19,769 bases of DNA from Physocladia obscura. Taxonomy: Eukaryota > Chytridiomycota > Chytridiomycetes > Chytridiales > Chytriomycetaceae. The stretch covers positions 1 through 19,769 of the forward strand of contig JADGJH010000309.1 in the NCBI GenBank assembly GCA_027596945.1, in the 5' to 3' direction. Shown here piece by piece: positions 1-11,196 of this stretch. The notes under the pieces are model-generated. The model saw only the letters and a list, made by a program, of their open reading frames with translations, had not been told where the DNA came from and searched no databases. Numbering within the stretch: the stretch's first letter is position 1; each line of letters begins with the position of its first letter. The position numbers and the translations under genes are program-made.

Positions 1-235
1 GATACGCACCTGATTCCAGTCCCTCGCACAGCCGTTTGCCACAATTCTTACTCGGTGTATTCATTTCACAGCCCGCCTGTGCAACAAGTGCTTGTACACA
101 AACTGGCGCCTGTTGCTGAGTCCACCGCGCTTATTAGAATCGCTTAAGTGCCCCTGGCTGACAAAAAGTCCTGTGCTTGTGTGGAGAACAACGATGGGTA
201 TGATAGCTGATATTCATATTGTTAGTACTCTTTGA
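1..235 (+). CDS. Possible 3' end of an upstream gene, partial
   Basis: The first 235 bases are GC-richer than what follows and look coding. Two plus-strand frames are open. Frame 1 runs from base 1 to a TAA at 145-147 (48 codons). Frame 2 runs from an intron-acceptor-like TTCCAG ending at base 19 to a TGA at 233-235 (about 71 codons) and contains two Cys residues in a CNKC arrangement. I cannot tell which frame is real, and the product is not recognised. It could also be an exon of a non-coding or untranslated region. The gene would start outside the window. Confidence 0.25.
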
Positions 236-591
236 GCCTGCACTTCCCAAATTGGTATCTGTAACCAGAAAGATACCAACAACAGTTAACAAAGTATACT
301 GGACTTTTCTTTATCTTGATTCATAAAATAAGTTAAAAAAATCCATCAATCGCTTTTATTTCGGACCTAAACTTTGTCTCCAATAAATTAATTTTTTTTT
401 TGTATTTCAAATAGTGGGCTTCAGCAACATTATTTCATGATTGACAGATTAGCAATAGATTGCGAGGTTACTCGAAAATCTTTCAGGTGAAAATCTTCAA
501 AACATTTGAATAGTGTTCGTTCTGATTGACCATTGTTTTTGACTTGTCCAATCACAAAATTGTCATTGAATTGCAGAAACAACAAAATTCA
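236..591. other. Intergenic region upstream of the FBF1-like gene
   Basis: This 356-base AT-rich stretch has no convincing open frame. It should hold the end of the preceding gene and the promoter and 5' leader of the FBF1-like gene. I see T-rich tracts around 390-405 but no clear TATA box or other element that I can support. Confidence 0.4.
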
Positions 592-3500
592 ATGTCACTG
601 ACTTCAGGGTTGATACCAATTGGATCCAAACCATCCGTAACAAAATCGAGCATTGGAAGTTATTTCGACTTCGACGTTAATGACGATGATCTAGAGGATT
701 TACTAGAATTAGACACGAACATTGCTCATCGAACAACAACATCTGTTTCGAAGGGATCAAATGGCTCGTTTGGAAAATTCAATCTCAAATCTGTCAGTAG
801 TTTAAAATTAACTTCCTTTTTTAATTTTTTAATTTTTTTTGGTTATAGTCCGAAAATGTCCCTGCATCACATACTTCATTTCCGAAATCGTCAGCAAAAG
901 AAACTATACCAATCGCAAACTCCAATGGGTTTAAGTTCACTGTAGATCCAGCATTGACTAAAACAAAAAAAGATCAAGGTGCGGTTGATGAAAAAGCATA
1001 TAACACAATTCTATCTTCTTTGGGGAATATGGATGACATGGATAACGGACTATTCAGTTCAACAGGATTAATACCAAAAAAATCCGCACCAAAAACAACC
1101 GCAGAATTTTCAGTTCATGAATCTCAGACGCGTCAGCTGTCTCCTACCAAAGAACTGGATTCTTGGAGTGTTTCCACTAATGAAAACGCACCAAAAGATA
1201 CCGATCGTAACAATGTGGCGTCACATGAGTCTGCGCTGTTCGATATATCTGTTAGACAAACCGCTTCGAAATCTTCAAAAGAAACAGATTTATTTGGGAA
1301 TGATGATCTATTCACGATTTTAGGTTTGGATGACAAGCCAGCAAAGTCAACCAAAAACTCTGTACTTTCGAACAAGCAATACTCCATTTCAACAGAATTT
1401 AAATCGCCAGTCGATAATATAGACAGTCTTGGTATACCTAAACAATTGAAGCCATCAATTGAAAACACTGAAAAACAATTTCACTTCTCAAATACTCGAA
1501 AACATTCTTTGACTTCAACTCCAACTACAAACCAATTTACCACAAACAACGACCATGATCATCAAACTGGATCTCCAAACTCTATTGTATCAATTAAATC
1601 GAAAGAAGATGAATTTATTCCTTCGTTTCTGGCTGAAGCTTCCGGCCGTCGCCGCCGAGGTCCTACTACAAGTATCACTAATACTCCCAAAGATGATTTA
1701 AACCTCGACCCCTCGGTATTACACCAAAATCCGTTCAAAACGGAACGAAACGCCGTTGCGAATTTCTTTGACGAAGAGCTATCCAAAACTTCCAATGTTA
1801 AAAAAAATCCACTGATTGCATCTGTTTCCACACAAATTTCAAGACCAAAACCAACTGGGGTATTTGGAACTGAAAACTTTATAAATAGTGACACCAATGC
1901 TCTGCCTTTCTTAAATCAAAAACTTAGCTTTCTTGATGAAAAAAAAGCTAATATACCGACTGTTACTCAAAGTCAATGGAAATTTTCAAATAATCCGACA
2001 AAAAATATTCATGGCAAATTATTGACCGAAAACCCTAAAGTAGAACAAAAATCCACGCTGTCCAAATCGTCGTCACTTTCTTCGCTCGTAAGCTTAAGCC
2101 ATACCGAAGATGAAGCAATGAAAGAAGATATCGTTGGAAGGAAGCCCAACAATTCTGAAAAAAGCACCACTAAGAAAAAAATATCCTCAATCTTCTCCAA
2201 CCAACTTCCGGTGATTAATCAAATTTCAGCAGCCTTGAATCACAATGAAATTAGTTTTGAACCATTGTTTGCACAACTGGGGCAACCAGCTCCTGAAACT
2301 ATATCAACAGCAGCCGATTCGACACCTGTTCTGAACCCAAGCAACACGACCCCTGCTTCGAATTTGACAGAACAGGTGAAAGAGCTCAAAAATAAACTCG
2401 AGAAAGAAGAGTTGAAATTCAAAAATCTGGAAGCAGAAAAAAACAAAATTATTTCAGAAAATGCAATCCTCAAAACGTCTCTTGAATTCGAGCAAGCTGC
2501 ATCTAAAAATTTTAAAGAAAAATTTCATGCGATAGAATCACAAGTAGTATATAATTTCGAAACTAAAAACTAAAATTTAAAAGTCAGCTGATAATGAAAA
2601 TATCGAACAACTGAGAAAACTGCTGATTGAAAGCCACAACCAAGAAATTTCAATTCTGAAAGAAACTCATTCTTTTGAACTTGAACACGTGAAAAAAACA
2701 CAAAAACAATTGGTTAGAAACAAAAAATTGAAATAGTGTTGCTTATACGTGAATCTAGGTTGCCGATTCTGTTAAAGCAGAAATATCTAAATTTCAAGCT
2801 GAACAAGACAAAACTATCGCGTTGATAAAATCGAAACATTTTGATGAGGTGAAGAATTATTCTTTTTTATTTTTGAACTAATTTGAAGCAGATGTGCAAG
2901 CTGATATCAACAGCAGATGCAGCTCAACAGCTTGAATCCTTGACCCAAAAAATGGAAGAAAGCTCCCGTCTTGTGGATCATATGCATCGCAAACTGGAAA
3001 GTGACCACTCTTATAGCGTGAAGGTATATTATATATTCTGCAAATTTTTGCAAACGCCTTTTAAAAACAATTTTTTCTCCTTCTTCACTGTTTATATTTA
3101 ACATAGGAGCGTGAAATGGCTTTACAGCTAAAAGAGAGACAGCTTGTTGAGGTATTTAATCTTTGTTGTTTTCATGCAAAAAATGACTCAAAGTCAACCA
3201 AATTCTTCTAAGCTTCAGCGCCAAATTACCAAACAACGGCAAGACTTGGAAGATGAGCAAACTAGACTGAAACACCACGCTGATGGAATTGATGCGACAC
3301 TTGAACAATATCGAAAAGATCGCGAAGATGATCAAAGAGTTTCAGATGAAGAACGAAGAACACTGGAAAACCAAATTGTAAGCTAAAAAACAGCAAAAAA
3401 ATTTTCGCTTTTTTTTTCTGTCGGATAATATGTATGTTTATGCATATCTTGTGAATAAGAACTTGATGAAAACGGAAAAAGATCTTATTCAACGCCAATT

Positions 3501-4575
3501 ACATCGTGAAAGGCTTGAATTCGTTCGATTGAAAGAATCATGGTCGATGGAACGAAGACGCATCCTGCTATTATCGTCTGATGAACAAAAAGATCTTGCG
3601 ATGGAAAAAGCAATTCTTGAAGCAAAACGCGAAGCGGTCGCAGAAATAGAATTAGAAATGAAGAAAATGAAAAGCCGCGAAGAGGCACAAATCCTTGCAG
3701 GTTTTTTCTTCTTTTCGAATTTTTATTTTACTTTTTTTGTTTTTCCCGAATCTGGGTATCGTCAGATCGCATGGTTCTTGATAAGGAAATACACGAAATT
3801 TCAATCAAAAAAGGAAACTTGCATCGTGAGGCGGCTCATCTCCGCGCAGAGCGGATATCACTGGAGTCAGAAAAGCAAAATCTTGCCGCGGAGTTGGAAG
3901 CGTTTGAAAATGGTTGGAAGACTGCAGAAAATAGATTTAAACAGGCAAAATTTGCACAAGAAACTGCAGGTGCGGTTTAATAGTTTACAAATTTAAAAAT
4001 TTAAAAAATTAAAAATTTTCAAAGTGGAAGAGCGGCATAGGACTGAAAATTTGGAAATTGAAGTCAGAACAGCTCTTTCCAGCATAAAATCAGACAAAAT
4101 AAAAATAGAAGAGTCAAAAAAATTTGTAAGACTTAAAATCGTTTTTATTTTTAATTAATACAATCCTTTTCAGCTGGATACGGAACGAGAAAATATACAA
4201 AAAGCAAAGCAAAAAATAATTGACGACAGAATCCAGCTTGCATTTGAACGCGCAAAAGCTTCCTGTGATACAGGAAACTGCTTAAAAGTAAAATTGCAAA
4301 AAAATTCACAAAAAATTATATTTATTTTTCGTTCGCAGAAAATACACGAACCAGTGCTCACAATCACTCAAAAGCTGCTACAATCAATCAGCATAGGCGA
4401 AAAAGTTTCATCCTTAACACCGAAATTAGTCTCTAATATACAATTAAAGCCTGCTGCATCTACAGCATTACTGGAAGCTGCAAAAATACAAAGAGATCTT
4501 GCTGACGCCGAAAAAGCGAGAAACATCACTCTTGCTCTCAAACAATGTGTTTCTGAGTTTAAAGAGGTAAAGTGA
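592..4575 (+). CDS. FBF1: FBF1-like ciliary transition-fibre coiled-coil protein
   Basis: Exons I infer: 592-792, 849-2543, 2584-2712, 2759-2848, 2889-3023, 3107-3151, 3213-3377, 3460-3700, 3766-3969, 4025-4125, 4174-4287, 4339-4575. All introns are GT-AG and 40 to 83 bases, and the frame holds across every junction, giving about 1,118 codons, close to human FBF1 (about 1,130). The N-terminal half is Ser/Thr/Asn-rich and disordered, with acidic DDDLEDLLE and DDLFTILGLDD motifs and a basic GRRRRGP patch. The C-terminal half, from about residue 490, is continuous charged coiled coil, including SWSMERRRILLLSSDEQKD. FBF1 sits on ciliary transition fibres (distal appendages) and helps gate entry of intraflagellar transport cargo; this implies a flagellated cell. 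I chose the ATG at 592 because the frame upstream has no ATG. The last exon could instead splice at GAG|GTAAAG near 4570, changing only the extreme C-terminus. Confidence 0.72.
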
Positions 4576-4795
4576 AAAAATAAATTTTGGGTCTATTATG
4601 TATTTTTCTTATTCTGCGAAATGTACTTCGATGTACTTCTACCCCCAATCAAAATCAGAATAATGATCTATGGGGTTTACGGCAAAACAATCGACATGCG
4701 GAACAAAAATAAAAAAAGCTCGAGAAAAAAAACAACTAAAACAAAGGCAAAAACAAAAAACATAACAATGAAACAAAACTTCAACGTCGACTTTG
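4576..4795. other. Short convergent intergenic region (shared 3' ends)
   Basis: Only about 220 bases separate the stop codons of the FBF1-like (+) and DYRK (-) genes, so their 3' untranslated regions probably abut or overlap. The plus strand is very A-rich from about 4705 to 4780. A Lys-rich open frame here (4621-4836) is a composition artefact of that A-rich tract. Confidence 0.5.
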
Positions 4796-7700
4796 CTATT
4801 TCCACTGCGCAACTCTGCCTCCATTCCCAGAAGTAAAACTTCTTGTTAAATTTGCTCCCACAGATTGCTGCTTCCGTACAATATGGACGCCAGTTCCAGA
4901 ACTGCTTGATGAACTCGCCACCAACCCTCCATACATTGACACTCGTCCAATAACAGCATGCCCTGATGATATAGGCGGCAATACACCATTGGTTGTTGTT
5001 GTTGCCGCTGAAAACGAAGCGCGATAACTGCTTCCAGAAGCCGACAGCTTCTTGGTCGTAAAAGTTACCGCTGCAGTCCGCGGAGTTGACCCTGATCCTT
5101 TTCCAGAAGCAGCTGTGGACGCAGTATCAACTATAGGCAAAGAAACCGTAGCGCCGGAGCGATTCGACGTTGAACGGCCTTGTAAGCTGCTGGTTGTTGC
5201 CATCCGGCCAGTACTAGACATTGATAAGGACTTGCTTGTCGCGCTCTTCAATGCATCCATAGCTGCCTTCTTTATCACGCCGTCACCACCAAAATATTCG
5301 TGCATCCATTCATGCTGCATTGCTTCTAGAGGGGTAAACCGGCGTTCTGGGCTCCATTCCAAACACCCCAACAAAAAATTAACAAAGACATGATCGCTCG
5401 TCTTCAAGACACCAGCAAGTGTCTTTGTACTCGGTCGCCGTTTCTTTCCTTTACTGTCTGCCACGATTCGCGGTGAATATGACGACGTTGCAGTTCCGTC
5501 GAAAAATAGTTTACTTCGTGTTCCGCGTTCAATCACACTCACAGGAGGAACACCAAGAACTTCCATCATATACGCGAGTTGTTGCTGTTCGTTTTCGCCT
5601 GGAAATAAGGGATAACCCATGAATAGCTCAGCTAGAATACATCCGAAAGACCACATGTCGATTGACGTGTTGTAACTTATACCAAGTATTACTTCTGGTG
5701 AACGATAAAATCGCGATTGAACGTAGGTGTATACTTTTTCGTGCTCAAAACAGGAACTGCCAAGATCAATTACTTTAAGGGCGTATTCGGGGTTGGACGG
5801 TTTAAAGTCGGGAGGAATGAATGTGCTTGAACGTGTGTAACCGTTTTCCGAAACGGCCACAAAGTCACATCGACTTGGTTGCAAGAATAATGTATCTTTG
5901 AGCAATATATTCTGCATTGGAAATAGATTTAAATTGGCAATTACGAAAAATTGGTTTTTTAACATACCTCTGGTTTCAAATCACAATGAACAATTTTTTC
6001 AGTGCCAAGTAAATCCAAGCATTTGAGCATTTGAGAAGAAAATCGCTTTATAACACCAGTGTGAACTCCACGATATCCTCCAGCCTTTACCCACTCATAC
6101 AAGTTGATTCCTAAAATTTCAAATGATATACACAGGTGGTTGCGGAAATTAAAAGAGTCAAGCATTTGAACAATATGGTTGTCATCCTAATCACACACGA
6201 AATATTAATCAGTCTCAGTGAAGAAATACATAATAATAACTAACATCAGTTCGTAACCGATCTAGAACTTTCACTTCAATTTGCCCTTGCTGCTCAAAAC
6301 GTTTCTTGTTTCGAATAATTTTTATGGCCACATGCTTTTTTTGTTTATGGTCATAACATTTAACACATTGTCCGAACGACCCTTTGCCAAGTAAAGATAT
6401 CATCTCGTATCGATACGCGATATGATCATGATGTGTCAGGTACAAATCGCCTCGCGAATCGTCATATCCTGAATTTAGATAATAACAAATAAAAAAGTTA
6501 ATTGAAATTTATAAAAAAAAAGAAACAAACAAACCATGATTGTAAACTTTTTCCTTCTCCTTTCCTGCCTTTTTGTCCCCTTCTTCTTCAGCTATCCAAC
6601 TTCCTGGAATATTTACACTAACACAATCAGCCCCTGTTTTTCTACTTGTACTTCCAATTTTTTGTACTCCGCTACTTCCTGCAAACCAAACTTCCGAAAA
6701 CGAAAGCACTTCTTCTTGCTCATACGACGTCAAAAGTGCCCGGAAGTAATGCAATGTGACTTCCGGTGTGAGTGGAAGTTTGAGCGCCGAAGCAGGAGGA
6801 AGAGATTTCGGCGACTCATCTGTAACTGATGATGCAGCAGTTGGAGTTTTTTGTTGTTCGAGTTCGCGCTGCTGCTGCAGTCGCTGTTGCATCGCTTGAA
6901 GTGCCGTTATCGGTGCGTTTGTTGGCGCATTAGGAGGTGGAACTTCGATGCTAGTAAAGTTGCTTGACGTAGATGGTGTGAAAATCGACGGCGCTTTTAG
7001 CTTTTCCGGAGTCGACACCATATTTTGAGTGATTTGCGGCCCTTTTGATGAAATAGATGACGCGGTGGAGCTTTTTTGTTGAATTGTTTTCGATTCTGGA
7101 TGAACTTTTACGGAACTAATTTGTTTCGTAGCGGGTTCGGCAGCAAGAGCGACAGACGTAAGAGACTTCTGAGTAGTCAATGACGCTTTTGTTACAACTA
7201 TTCCTTGTGAGACGGGTGAACTACTGGCAGAAGCGGCTTTTTTGGCTTTCGGCAAATGAATCGTAGTTGTCGATGGACTGTTTCCACTAATCACAGCAGA
7301 TGTCGATATATGCGGAGGTGTTTTCGATTTTAGTTTCTTGGTTGAAATTGCCGATACTGCAGTTGTTGAACTTGCTGAAGATGTAGAGGGCTTTTTTTCA
7401 CTGATCGAGCTTGGCCCGATCTTTTTTTTCTCCAGCTGGTAAGCTGTAACTGACAGAGGGCTGTTTGCAGTTGACGGTACGCGCGAGACAATAAACGCTA
7501 CCGGCTGGGACTTTTTTGAAGACGACAACGGAGCTTTTGTAGAAGCAGAGAACGGTGTTTTACTGTCAAGAACTGGCCGTGTAGTAGTTGCGCCCCAACT
7601 TCTCGCGCGATTGCGGGTGGCGCTTGCCGGAGCAGAATTATGCTTTGACATCGATTCCGACTTCATAATCGCACTTTTGCCAATCTTCGGCGAAACGTCT

Positions 7701-8494
7701 GATATGTTTCAAAAATGAATTGAGTGCGCCGAGAAATCCACAATTGAAAAATACACATTCATTTTTTGGTATTTTAATTTTACCTGACGACGAAGGTGCT
7801 GACTCCAAGCTCCCGAAAGACGAAGCAACGACATTATTTTTAAGAGAAGAAGACGAAATATCCGTTGCTGTTGATTTCTTGTGTCTGAGAAGCGGAGAGT
7901 TTGAAGCAACGGGTAACTTTGAATTCAACAACGCTCCAGCAACATCCACTGAATGGGCCGCGAGAGTATTTCGGCGCCTGCCATTTACTTATTTTAATGC
8001 TTGAACAGAAGGGCAATTGGAGAAACACACCTGGACAAATCGAGAGATTGATCTCCATCGAGATCCAGATCCAGCGCACACAAGGTCTGAGCGACAGCCG
8101 CAACTTCCGCGCTGTTCGGACTTTCTCTCTGCGCAGGCGGCCTTTCTTTTGCATCTGCAGCAATTGCGGTTTTGGGTTCTGATTCGGTAGTGCCTATCTT
8201 TGTTTCTTCGACAATACTCCCGGCGTCGCCACCGCTGTTTACGCTGCCCGTATGGACCGAAAAACCCACTGACGCAAAACTGCTTCCTGATCCAACGCTG
8301 CTGCGCTCGCCGCTTTCGCTACTCTTTGAATGAGCGCTCATCAAAGCAAATCGATATGCGTTAATTTTGTCTTTTCTTGAATCCCTTTTCCCCACTGCCG
8401 CTTTCTGTTCACAAGAAGCGCCAGCCCTCCGAAAACGACCAACAGCGAATTGTCGTTGCGACGACGACACCACTGTAATAATGAAGATATGCAT
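4796..8494 (-). CDS. Class II DYRK-family dual-specificity kinase
   Basis: Minus-strand exons: 8494-8031, 7977-7784, 7698-6535, 6468-6245, 6186-5968, 5911-4796; introns are 53 to 85 bases, GT-AG, and the frame is kept at each. The N-terminal half is a long Ser/Thr/Ala-rich region. A DYRK-homology segment (LTPEVTLHYFRALLTSYEQE, about 6760) precedes the kinase domain, which has DHIAYRYE, the GKGSFGQ glycine loop, VAIKIIRNKKRF with the ATP-binding Lys, HCDLKPENILL catalytic loop, IDLGSS in place of DFG, the DYRK YTY activation-loop motif, and SRFYRSPEVILG. A Ser/Thr-rich tail of about 150 residues follows. DYRKs autophosphorylate the second loop Tyr and then act on Ser/Thr; class II members (DYRK2, fission yeast Pom1) act in polarity and cell-cycle control. 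Start is uncertain: ATG at 8494-8492 is the first in frame, but an acceptor-like ATTATTACAG near 8475 would allow an upstream exon, and an internal ATG lies at 8341-8339. Confidence 0.88.
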
Positions 8495-8861
8495 TAATAG
8501 AGTTAGTTTAACCCAAATATAAGGTTTGAACTGAATAAGTCGCACAACTCAATTTAGTCTGTCAGACTTTTTTTTTTGAAAAGACTTTCGAAAAGCTTTT
8601 AAAACAACTACGCCAGAGTTTTCATCCATAGTTATATATTTATATTGGTATGAATGGTTATCGGCGCCTTTATCCGAATACATCATCGGTTTTCAATGTA
8701 GCATTGTGTGTGCTGTGCAAAATTGAAAATTTGCATGATTTCGAAAAAAAACTGCGCAGAGAGTGCGCAAAGGGCCTATCAACGAAATCAGCGAACAACG
8801 GCGCTGTGCTGCGGGTACAAATAGTTAGATAATACACTCAGGCACTTAGTTTATTGTATTT
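8495..8861. other. DYRK 5' region, ending at the repeat island
   Basis: About 370 bases without a supported gene. It has host-like CpG content (for example around 8660-8690 and 8750-8810) and should hold the promoter and leader of the kinase. CpG becomes scarce just after it, at about 8840-8860, which I take as the border of the mobile-element island. Confidence 0.45.
8632..8644 (-). promoter_or_regulatory. TATA-like sequence upstream of the DYRK gene
   Basis: On the minus strand this reads TATAAATATATAA, about 140 bases upstream of the first in-frame ATG of the kinase. An ATG at 8629-8627 lies just inside it and opens a short frame of about 25 codons that ends before the kinase frame, so it could be a small upstream frame or a first exon. 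The match is by sequence only. Confidence 0.3.
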
Positions 8862-10370
8862 TAGCCCCTTTACCCAAAATTTGTCCTGCCATGAGTATTT
8901 TCACACAACTTTTCGAATTGCAACTTTACAAATTGAACCTCTAACTCTGATTTTTACACTCCCAATCAAATCTCACAAAATGAGGCACTCTGATTCATAT
9001 CTTTGTTGTATACCTCCACTTAAAACAAAGTTTGACAAAACAAATACCTGATGCTTAAATGAAGAAGTATTTTACTGATAAGGATTTTGTTTCATTAAGA
9101 GGGATTGGAAGAATTTCATGTGATTCTCTCACAAGGAATTCCTTGTAAAATTTCTCCAATGGAAGAAAATCTAAAAACCACAAATTTGTACAAATTTGTA
9201 TGAGAAATCAAGCTGGTGTATTATATAGAAACCAATATCCACAAGTACACTTCCAAGTTTGGCATATCACATCCCAGACAATGTTCTGGCACTCAAAATA
9301 TCCATTAATACTCAATAAAAAAAATCAAAAGCTATCTTCATCAATAAAAATCAATACCCCCAATTGAGTCTACTATTCCAACCAAAATATTTGCTAATAT
9401 TTGTCTGTCTAATTAATAAATCAACCTATTTGTTATTCTCCAAATATGGAAATTCTGAATTGTGTGAGTCACAGTCAAGCAAGTGATGATGTGAAATGGT
9501 ATTGTATGTGAATGAAAAGGATCTATCTTGCAAATCTTCTCCAAAAATCCCCAACTACAATTAGTACCTGGATCATAAAGCTTCTTAAATTTCCTCTTGA
9601 TCATTTCAAAAAAAATTTAATTGGATTGAGGAACAGACAATGTTTCCTCTGTTTGCAAATAATCAACAACAGCATGAATTGAGACATGCATGATACAACA
9701 CTCTTGGAAATTGAATAAACTCACCATAATAGACTAACTTCTTACTGTGAAGACCACATCCTCTGTTTCACAAAATTCCACAATTGTCAAATGACACTTC
9801 ATCAAGAAACATGAGTTGCATTATGCAATTGAGTCCACATTATATCAAACCACATTGTCCATCTGTATTTGTGGTGCATGCCTTTCCAGCACTTTATATC
9901 CAACTTTGGGTAAAATTTGACAGATAGTTGAATTTGCAATTGGCATCACAAAATATATCATAAATTGTTTTCATCACTCTTCTAAAAAAGCTGTTAGCCA
10001 GTGACAATAAAAATAGACAACCCAGATTTGATGCACTTCTTTCAATGTTCTTTCTTGGTTGCAGGTTGCTCTTGAAATATATCTATGTCAGATTTGAGAA
10101 ATAAATGTGTTTTGCAAGCTGAATAGATGTTAAATAATGTTTAATATAAAATTGGAAATAGAAATATTGTTTATTAGATAACTGTGAACAAAAATAATGT
10201 GTATTTCATTCATGGTGAAATTCAAGACTGGGGATTAAATGTTCTAACTTTGTCTCTTTTACATTTGAACAATTTTCTTTTGTTAAGAAATTGGTTTTTA
10301 ATCAATATTGAGGCATTAGAAATGAGGCACAAATGTTTTATTTCGAGGCATAGAATTGGGTATTTAAAAT
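8862..10370 (-). mobile_element. Decayed Tc1/mariner-type transposon
   Basis: A stretch of about 1.5 kb that includes a broken minus-strand transposase. Possible ends are a left sequence starting TAGCCCCTTTACCC at 8862 and a right sequence at 10347-10363 that partly matches its reverse complement (GGCA...AATT..GGGTA). The end match is weak, so the borders are tentative; the size would be normal for the superfamily. The stretch is AT-rich and CpG-poor, like the rest of the island. A short inverted sequence (ACAAATTTGTACAAATTTGT, near 9180-9200) lies inside it. Confidence 0.4.
9413..10110 (-). pseudogene. Tc1/mariner-like transposase relic
   Basis: Read on the minus strand in several frames. 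A helix-turn-helix-like piece (NSTICQILPKVGYKVLERHA) is followed, after a frameshift, by FLDEVSFDNCGIL and then YYGEFIQFPRV. These resemble the region around the first catalytic Asp of DDE transposases (FxDExxFxxxG), as in Tc1/mariner elements. A later segment with YDPGTNCSW (about 9570) fits the position where family members have PGxNSVWxxDGA, but here the expected catalytic Asp is absent. There are several stops and at least two frameshifts, so it is certainly inactive. It has no visible relation to the large element further right. Confidence 0.5.
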
Positions 10371-10393
10371 GTTCTATTCTTGGAAATAAATAA

Positions 10394-10901
10394 TAAGATT
10401 CTAAAAACTAAATTTTACTTTATTGTGCCAATTCCACCAGTTCAAGTGAATCTGCCTCTGCAAGATTCAACACTCTACCATTTTTGTATTGAGTAGCTTG
10501 TCTGTGAACAGTAGGTACAGACTTACAATGGATAGTTGCTATTTATTCCGTGAAAGAAATATCCATATAAACCATGAATGTAGGGACGTTTGCCAGCTTG
10601 GCTATGGAGAACAATTTGTTGCAACATTTGCAATAATTTTTTTTTGCAACAAAACTTTTCATCACATGTTTTTCATTTTGAATTGTCTCATTTACATTGT
10701 AGTAAATGATGTATCTTACCTTGGAATATGAACTATAAAAGTCCACTGCTGCTTCCAAAAAATGAATGGAGGGTCCTGAGTGTTAAAAAACAAATAAAAA
10801 CAAGTGAATGTGTTTGATGAGACTGTTTAAATCTGTAATGTGCCATGTAACCTATGAAATAACTTGAAAATTGCAATGTAGTTTAGCAACTTGTTTGATG
10901 T
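10394..10901 (+). pseudogene. Older polymerase-helicase gene copy, left piece
   Basis: Plus-strand translation in shifting frames matches the middle of the polymerase-like region of the intact-length gene at 12453-16093. VPIPPVQVNLPLQ (near 10420) aligns with QPVPHQQVALLEQ; AIIFFCNKTFHHMFFILN (near 10630-10685) aligns with SLIFLVANNHMYPVLD; and ACTTGAAAATTGCAATGT (10862-10879) is an exact match to the DNA encoding LENCNV (near 13622). The piece ends at 10901-10903, exactly where the long-inverted-repeat element begins. Several stops and internal deletions show it is older than that element. I infer a diverged relative interrupted by the insertion. Confidence 0.65.
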
Positions 10902-10903
10902 TA
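10902..10903. repeat. Left TA flank (target-site duplication)
   Basis: The TA dinucleotide next to the CCCCC end is matched by TA next to the GGGGG end at 18058-18059. Keeping one copy and removing the element joins the two flanking pseudogene pieces in one reading frame. That supports TA as the target duplication, although two bases alone would be weak evidence. Confidence 0.6.
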
Positions 10904-10993
10904 CCCCCACACATCCGTCCACTCCTCATTCTCTGTGGAGCTTCTCTAATAAAATTTTGAATTGACTGAGATTGTACTGCAGCAAGTGAGGAA

Positions 10994-11066
10994 TCACCTC
11001 AATTTTGTATCATGTGAGATTGTTCACTCAATTATAGTGACATGTATCATGTTTGATTTGAGTGGG
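10994..11066 (+). repeat. TIR internal repeat unit, left copy 1
   Basis: The unit reads CACCTCAATTTTG, then ATTGTTCACTCAATTATAGTGA, then a spacer and a TTTGATTTGAGTGGG end. The 17-base core TCACTCAATTATAGTGA (11024-11040) is a near-palindrome and recurs exactly at 11434-11450. Copies also lie at 11118-11196 and 11407-11482, and in the right repeat. Confidence 0.6.
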
Positions 11067-11117
11067 CGCCTTCGCTGAAAAGTGTTGTGTTGTTGAATGA
11101 GAGTATTGTCTGTTGTC

Positions 11118-11196
11118 CACTCAACCTTGAAAGTTGGGGGATTGTTCACCGGGAGTTAGTAATGGATAAAGTGATTTATGTTAGTGAGAATTGTAG
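11118..11196 (+). repeat. TIR internal repeat unit, left copy 2
   Basis: This copy begins CACTCAACCTTGAAAG, has ATTGTTCACCGGGAGT in the core position, and ends TTAGTGAGAATTGTAG. It corresponds to the right-hand copy at 17778-17859 (core TTCACTGGGAGTGAG on the minus strand), so the pair has diverged from copy 1 in the same way at both ends. Confidence 0.6.

Noticed and set aside
526..591. In-frame extension of the FBF1-like gene upstream of its ATG
   Set aside because: The open frame starts with TTG at 526 and has no ATG before 592, so the first ATG was preferred.
1133..2473. Several minus-strand open frames inside the FBF1-like gene
   Set aside because: They lie opposite a well-supported plus-strand exon and mirror its Ser/Asp-rich codons; no motif or splice pattern supports them.
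4621..4836. Lys-rich small open frame
   Set aside because: It arises from an A-rich tract and overlaps the kinase stop; its composition explains it fully.
5052..5622. Plus-strand open frames opposite the kinase exon
   Set aside because: They are shadows of a strongly conserved kinase domain on the minus strand.
9413..10110. The nearby mariner-type transposase as the enzyme that moved the large element
   Set aside because: Both may use TA, but the relic's putative ends do not resemble the element's ends, and it lies outside them.
10184..10393. Open frame of about 69 codons
   Set aside because: No similarity seen; it lies in the mariner-type relic and the AT-rich junction.
10543..10758. Minus-strand frame containing CKCCNK
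   Set aside because: It lies opposite the old polymerase-helicase piece, which aligns better on the plus strand. The zinc-like cysteines are probably chance.
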